From Gaiellasilicea sp963791905 (GTDB lineage Bacteria; Actinomycetota; Thermoleophilia; Gaiellales; Gaiellaceae), in the NCBI GenBank assembly GCA_963791905.1, contig CAWBTX010000001.1, forward strand, positions 200,756 through 264,755: 64,000 bases of DNA. The letters are read 5' to 3'. Positions 63,958-64,000 of this stretch are shown one piece after another. Both the position numbers and the translations under genes were made by a program. Positions within the stretch are counted from its first letter, which is position 1. Every line of letters starts with the position of its first letter. Under the pieces are notes generated by a model, which worked only from the letters and a program-made list of their open reading frames with translations, had not been told where the DNA came from and did no database searches.

Positions 63958-64000
63958 GCTCCCAGGCGAGATCTTCAAGGACGGCCACTTCCACCACCAG
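63954..64000 (+). CDS. Possible start of a further gene, truncated
   Basis: A GTG at 63954 overlaps the hydrolase stop by four bases and opens a frame of 15 codons (VSSQARSSRTATSTT) to the window end. The coupling style fits the operon, but nothing can be recognised, and it may not be a gene. Confidence 0.2.
   Translation, partial: MSSQARSSRTATSTT

Overview
The window is about 64 kb of high-GC DNA with actinobacterial features. The rpo/ribosomal cluster has actinobacterial gene order, the RNA polymerase beta subunit has an actinobacteria-like rifampicin region, and GTG/TTG starts and very short leaders are common. A monoderm lineage is suggested by type IV pili without an outer-membrane secretin in view, by PASTA and Ser/Thr-kinase proteins, and by many secreted proteins. 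I infer a deep-branching actinomycete, perhaps Thermoleophilia-like; this is a judgement from content, not from a database search.

Layout. (1) 1-4630, minus strand: rpsL-rpsG-fusA-tuf-rpsJ-rplC, the str operon fused to the start of the S10 operon. (2) 4864-7786: a membrane diguanylate cyclase facing a large secreted protein; both sit between rpoC and rpsL. (3) 7900-19982, minus: tRNA-Met, rpmG, secE, nusG, rplK, rplA, an rplJ leader, rplJ-rplL, a terminator, then rpoB-rpoC. (4) 20047-28155: thymidine kinase, a secreted EEP-family nuclease/phosphatase, an OpuC-type osmolyte ABC transporter, a STAND-like ATPase divergent from a PAP2 enzyme, and a small secreted protein. (5) 28277-33041: a frameshifted cyclase-ATPase-TPR regulator, a DUF2007-like protein, msrA, a trypsin-like protease and a small zinc-ribbon protein. 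(6) 33107-51230: a large type IV pilus locus. It holds pilC, a PilV-like pilin, pilT, a PilM with a long N-terminal extension, pilN, pilO, a PilP-position protein, two tandem major pilins, a thioredoxin-fold-like protein, pilB, pilD, PilX- and PilW-like minor pilins, a PASTA protein, a lytic transglycosylase/LytM fusion and a second pilT. (7) 51398-55401: tRNA-Tyr, an M24 peptidase, a PknB-like kinase with an extracellular propeller, and a dead ATPase fragment. (8) 55488-63957: histidine kinase, NarL-type regulator, membrane hydrolase, MacB-like ABC ATPase and permease, and a second membrane hydrolase.

The most striking result is regulatory. Six promoters in the pilus locus share the pattern T[CTA][AG]AG-N15-GCCGAT[AGT][AGC], which matches the sigma-28 family (FliA/WhiG) and not sigma-70 or sigma-54. 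They stand in front of pilC, the PilV-like gene, pilT, the thioredoxin-fold gene, pilB and pilT2, and nearly all give very short or absent leaders. One pair is divergent and shares a single -35 element. This suggests that one flagellar/sporulation-type sigma factor runs the whole pilus regulon. Other notable points are an rpsL encoding Arg43 and Ala88, both streptomycin-resistance positions; two pilin genes identical over about 209 bases except one; wall-cutting enzymes inside a pilus operon; and a kinase-regulator-hydrolase-ABC-hydrolase module.

Quality note: I count 24 frameshifts between 28.3 and 62.4 kb and none before 28 kb. Genes there are annotated as single interrupted CDSs. Most shifts are net +1 (equivalently -2) and look like sequence or assembly errors, not recoding or decay.
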